Positions 61,568 through 64,000 of a stretch of 64,000 nt of DNA are shown piece after piece (position 1 is the first letter of the stretch; every line of letters starts with the position of its first letter). The notes under the pieces are model-generated. The model searched no databases, had not been told where the DNA came from, and saw only the letters and a list, made by a program, of their open reading frames with translations. The position numbers were made by a program, and so were the translations under genes. Origin of the DNA: MGML01 sp034416335 (GTDB taxonomy: Bacteria; Chloroflexota; Dehalococcoidia; Dehalococcoidales; UBA2162); contig DAOULV010000019.1 in assembly GCA_034416335.1 (NCBI GenBank), positions 62,001 to 126,000 of the forward strand. Reading direction: 5' to 3'.

Positions 61568-62089
61568 TTACCTCTCATCGGTAAACGTACGCCGCGGAGT
61601 TTTAAACCTTTCATCATCTTTATACGGCCTCTTGTCTATATAATATGCAAGATGCTGGTTCTTTCTCTCGAATCCGATAGATTCGTAGAAATTCTCTTCG
61701 TAGTTTTCCACGATGGATTGAGCCTCTATAAAATCCGCTCCCATCCCGAATAACTCGTTTATCAGCGTATCGCCTATCTTTTTCCCCAGCCCGGACTCGT
61801 CTTTCCCGATAAGAGAACCGTTTTCGTATTCGAGATTCTTCCCCTGGTACTCCAGCTCCAGGCAGAATTCCATGATAACACCGGCCATACCGTCAAACAT
61901 CGCCCGGGCGATGCCAATCAGCCTGTTGCCTTCGAACGCACCGACTATCAGGCTGCTTTTTCTCAGATACGGGTACTCGATCCTGCCGTAACCTTCTTCG
62001 CAGATATGATTACGCTGGTAAAATTCGAATAACTGCTCGTCGGATATTCGGGGATTGACCTCTATCCTGATATTATCATTACCGGTCAT
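61568..62089 (-). CDS. GNAT-like protein
   Basis: A 173-residue GNAT-fold protein (IEVNPRISDEQLFEFYQRNH, SLIVGAFEGNRLIGIARAMF, GKKIGDTLINELFG, NFYESIGFERKNQHLAYYID). The acetyl-CoA loop is degenerate compared with typical GNATs. Eight bases downstream of moeA, so cotranscribed. Substrate unknown. Confidence 0.75.
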   Translation of the reverse strand: MTGNDNIRIEVNPRISDEQLFEFYQRNHICEEGYGRIEYPYLRKSSLIVGAFEGNRLIGIARAMFDGMAGVIMEFCLELEYQGKNLEYENGSLIGKDESGLGKKIGDTLINELFGMGADFIEAQSIVENYEENFYESIGFERKNQHLAYYIDKRPYKDDERFKTPRRTFTDER

Positions 62090-62097
62090 GTAGACAC

Positions 62098-63303
62098 CTA
62101 AAAGATGGTTACGGTGACCTCTTCACCTTTTTCAACCGACCCGTTGGCTTCTATCTTGAAATAGCCGTCAGCTCTGGCTATGCTTGTTATCGCTCCTGAT
62201 TGGGTGAATACCGGTACTGCTTCATCGCCTTCGAGTTTCACGGTCATAAACTGAGGTCTATCTTTAGCCCCTTTAGTTGTTTTACTAAGCTTTGCTTTTA
62301 CTTTCTCTACCCTTTTTCGTGGCAATCTGGCCATTTTTCTCAGAGCAGGTGCCAGGAAAAGATATGAATTGACCAGTGATGACGCTGGATGCCCCGGCAT
62401 ACCGAAGACCGGCTTGTCAGTAACAATGGCAAACATTGTCGGTTTTCCCGGTTTTATCTCAACTCCATGAAATACGATGATACCCATTTCAGCCACTACC
62501 GACGATAATAGATCCTTCTCGCCTGCCGATGAACCCCCGGAAAATACCAGGAAGTCGCTTTCTTTAAGCGCTTCTGTAAGTTTCGTCCTGATATCTTCAA
62601 CGGTATCACCGATAATTCCCGGTCTAACAGGTATCCCACCGTTTTCATTTACCACGGATAAAATGGTATATGAATTGATATCATACAATTGTCCTGGTTT
62701 GAGTTCCTTGCCAAGTTCCACCACTTCTTCACCGGACGGCATAACGGCAACCCTAGGTTTTATGTAAACTTTTACTTTCTCAAGCCCCTGGGAAGCAAGT
62801 ACACCTACCTTTCCGGCATCAAGGTAGGCACCGGTATTCAATACTGTTTCACCGGCCTTAATATCTTCTCCCTTTATTCCCACATCTAAAAGAGGTGTGA
62901 TCTCTTTATATATCGAAACTGTACTGCCAGCTATACTTGTTTCTTCCACCTTCACTACGGCATTGGCTCCTTCCGGTATCATTGCTCCTGTAGCAATCTG
63001 CATACACTGTCCGGTACCCACGCTTCTGTTGGGTACATCCCCCGCATGGATTACCCCAACCATTTCCAGTAACGCCGGATTAGCATCGCTTGCACCTCTT
63101 GTATCTTCAGCAATAACCGCATATCCGTCCATAGCACTGCGGTCGAATGGCGGGGTATTCTGAGTAGATATGATATCCTCCGCTAAAACTCTCCCCACCG
63201 CGTTTTCGATCGGTATTACTTCCGTTTCATTAATCGGGTGGATATTCTTTTCAACAACTTCCAGTGCTTCTTCAAAAGGTAATAATGATACCAAAGGTTT
63301 CAT
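62098..63303 (-). CDS. moeA: Molybdopterin molybdotransferase
   Basis: A 401-residue MoeA: N-terminal NAVGRVLAEDI and FDRSAMDGYAV, the GQCMQIATGAMIPEGANAVV segment, the MPT-binding SGGSSAGEKDLL region and the C-terminal beta domain. It inserts Mo (or W) into the adenylylated pterin. Overlaps moaB/mogA by 4 bases (ATGA). Confidence 0.94.
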   Translation of the reverse strand: MKPLVSLLPFEEALEVVEKNIHPINETEVIPIENAVGRVLAEDIISTQNTPPFDRSAMDGYAVIAEDTRGASDANPALLEMVGVIHAGDVPNRSVGTGQCMQIATGAMIPEGANAVVKVEETSIAGSTVSIYKEITPLLDVGIKGEDIKAGETVLNTGAYLDAGKVGVLASQGLEKVKVYIKPRVAVMPSGEEVVELGKELKPGQLYDINSYTILSVVNENGGIPVRPGIIGDTVEDIRTKLTEALKESDFLVFSGGSSAGEKDLLSSVVAEMGIIVFHGVEIKPGKPTMFAIVTDKPVFGMPGHPASSLVNSYLFLAPALRKMARLPRKRVEKVKAKLSKTTKGAKDRPQFMTVKLEGDEAVPVFTQSGAITSIARADGYFKIEANGSVEKGEEVTVTIF

Positions 63304-63806
63304 CTCGTAGCCTCCCTGACCATATGCCCGATTTCAGGCAGTATTATTTTATCTATTGCCAGCTTTACCGCGCCAAGAGAACCGGGGATGCATATGATAA
63401 TTTTCCCTTCCTTTACCCCGGCTGCTGCCCGACTCATAATACTCGCCGTCCCTATTTCCATATAAGACAGAGTACGGAAAAGCTCGCCGAATCCGTCAAG
63501 CGTTTTATCAAGCATCGGGGTAACCGTCTCTATGGTGACATCGCGGTGGCTGACGCCAGTACCGCCGCTGGTAATAATTACCTGAGATTCTTCCTGCGTC
63601 AGCAGCTCCTCCAGTTTTCCCTTTATAGCAACGGTATCGTTCTTCAATATGGCATAATCGACTACATTATGTCCGTTGCTTTTGAGTTTCTCCATCAGCA
63701 GTTTGCCCGATTCATCGGTGGCTTCAGTCCTGCTGTCGGAAATAATCAGCACGGCACAGGATACAACCTGCGGCGATAATTCTTTGTGCTCGATATGGCT
63801 CATCAT
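63300..63806 (-). CDS. moaB: Molybdopterin adenylyltransferase-like (MoaB/MogA)
   Basis: A 168-residue protein with the MogA/MoaB signature ISDSRTEATDESG, VIITSGGTGVSHRDVTIE and ICIPGSLGAVKLAIDK. It adenylylates molybdopterin before metal insertion by MoeA. First of an operon with moeA and GNAT genes, though the open frame further upstream (63900 onward) is read in the same direction. Confidence 0.92.
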   Translation of the reverse strand: MMSHIEHKELSPQVVSCAVLIISDSRTEATDESGKLLMEKLKSNGHNVVDYAILKNDTVAIKGKLEELLTQEESQVIITSGGTGVSHRDVTIETVTPMLDKTLDGFGELFRTLSYMEIGTASIMSRAAAGVKEGKIIICIPGSLGAVKLAIDKIILPEIGHMVREATR

Positions 63807-63899
63807 CAGTGCCTTTCTGAAGGTATGTTCATTTAATTATAGGTTCTTAAAAGACCTGAACGCAATTACTGTCTGCCTGTGCCGGGTATTGAGACACAT

Positions 63900-64000
63900 T
63901 TAGTCTTTTCGAATCCCGTCCCCGATTATCCGGTATATCTGATTCATATCGAGGCTGCTGCGTACCAGGTCGGCAAGTTTGTCATATTCTTTTTCTTTTT
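63900..64000 (-). CDS. C-terminal fragment of a gene running out of the window
   Basis: An open frame of 33 codons ending at a TAA (63900-63902 on the minus strand), encoding EKEYDKLADLVRSSLDMNQI then YRIIGDGIRKD. It runs 94 bases upstream of moaB in the same direction and is likely part of the same Moco operon. The fragment is too short to name; cofactor-synthesis context is the only clue. Confidence 0.6.
   Translation of the reverse strand, partial: KEKEYDKLADLVRSSLDMNQIYRIIGDGIRKD

Noticed and set aside
1..64000. CRISPR arrays, rRNA and complete tRNA genes
   Set aside because: None was seen by eye on either strand; short spaced identical repeats typical of CRISPR are absent.

Overview
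The window looks like a chromosomal contig from a strict anaerobe. It carries a tungsten/molybdenum-enzyme and pterin-cofactor economy, ring-opening enzymes of anaerobic benzoyl-CoA degradation, several oxygen-sensitive radical SAM proteins and NuoEF-type flavin/iron-sulfur modules, and no respiratory oxidase. The gene mix (UPF0182 membrane protein, a divergent tubulin-like GTPase, AmmeMemoRadiSam genes, two-component genes without membrane sensors) suggests a Chloroflexota/Dehalococcoidia-like bacterium. This is an inference from family content; no rRNA or other phylogenetic marker was tested.

Layout. 1-5.1 kb: the 3' part of a GltD-like flavoprotein, a membrane methyltransferase followed by a second copy of the flavoprotein tail, then an AT-richer accessory stretch with a RelE/CopG-type toxin-antitoxin pair and a large protein of unknown function. 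5.1-9.4 kb: an AmmeMemoRadiSam pair (Memo-AMMECR1 fusion plus radical SAM enzyme), an aldo/keto reductase, a YqeY-domain protein and ribosomal protein bS21. 9.8-11.3 kb: a soluble histidine kinase and OmpR-type regulator. 11.3-17.9 kb: a minus-strand phage head module (helix-turn-helix protein, portal, scaffold-like, capsid, connector and tail-like genes) with no visible large terminase, integrase, lysis or long-tail genes. 18-22.7 kb: HAD hydrolase, LOG-like protein, enolase, metallo-beta-lactamase-fold hydrolase and GAPDH. 22.7-26.5 kb: a divergent tubulin/FtsZ-like GTPase convergent with two coiled-coil proteins, one built from 25-residue repeats.

26.7-37.1 kb is the metabolic core. A tungsten aldehyde oxidoreductase with a polyferredoxin subunit, two MoaD-like proteins, an NrfD-like membrane protein and a second polyferredoxin face a minus-strand group encoding a molybdopterin oxidoreductase and three successive ring-modification enzymes (dienoyl-CoA hydratase, ring hydrolase, alcohol dehydrogenase) that take cyclohexadiene-carbonyl-CoA to 3-hydroxypimelyl-CoA. 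37-43.5 kb holds housekeeping genes (RluD-type pseudouridine synthase, GltX), acetyltransferase, radical SAM and MarR genes. 44.4-47.5 kb is a three-gene NADH-dehydrogenase-like module (NuoE/NuoF/short NuoG) resembling BamGHI or the diaphorase part of NAD(P)-linked hydrogenases and formate dehydrogenases. 48.9-55 kb: a GIY-YIG-like protein, DinB, an XRE regulator fused to a probable cysteine-peptidase-like domain, and UPF0182.

55.4-64 kb serves cofactor supply: a Moco/Tuco-riboswitch-like leader with terminator, a tungstate ABC transporter (tupA, tupB and two ATPases), moaA and moaC, and on the other strand moeA and moaB/mogA. Tungstate uptake and pterin synthesis here would feed the tungsten and molybdenum enzymes of the 27-34 kb region. 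Functional claims rest on motifs visible in the translations and family knowledge; no database search was run.
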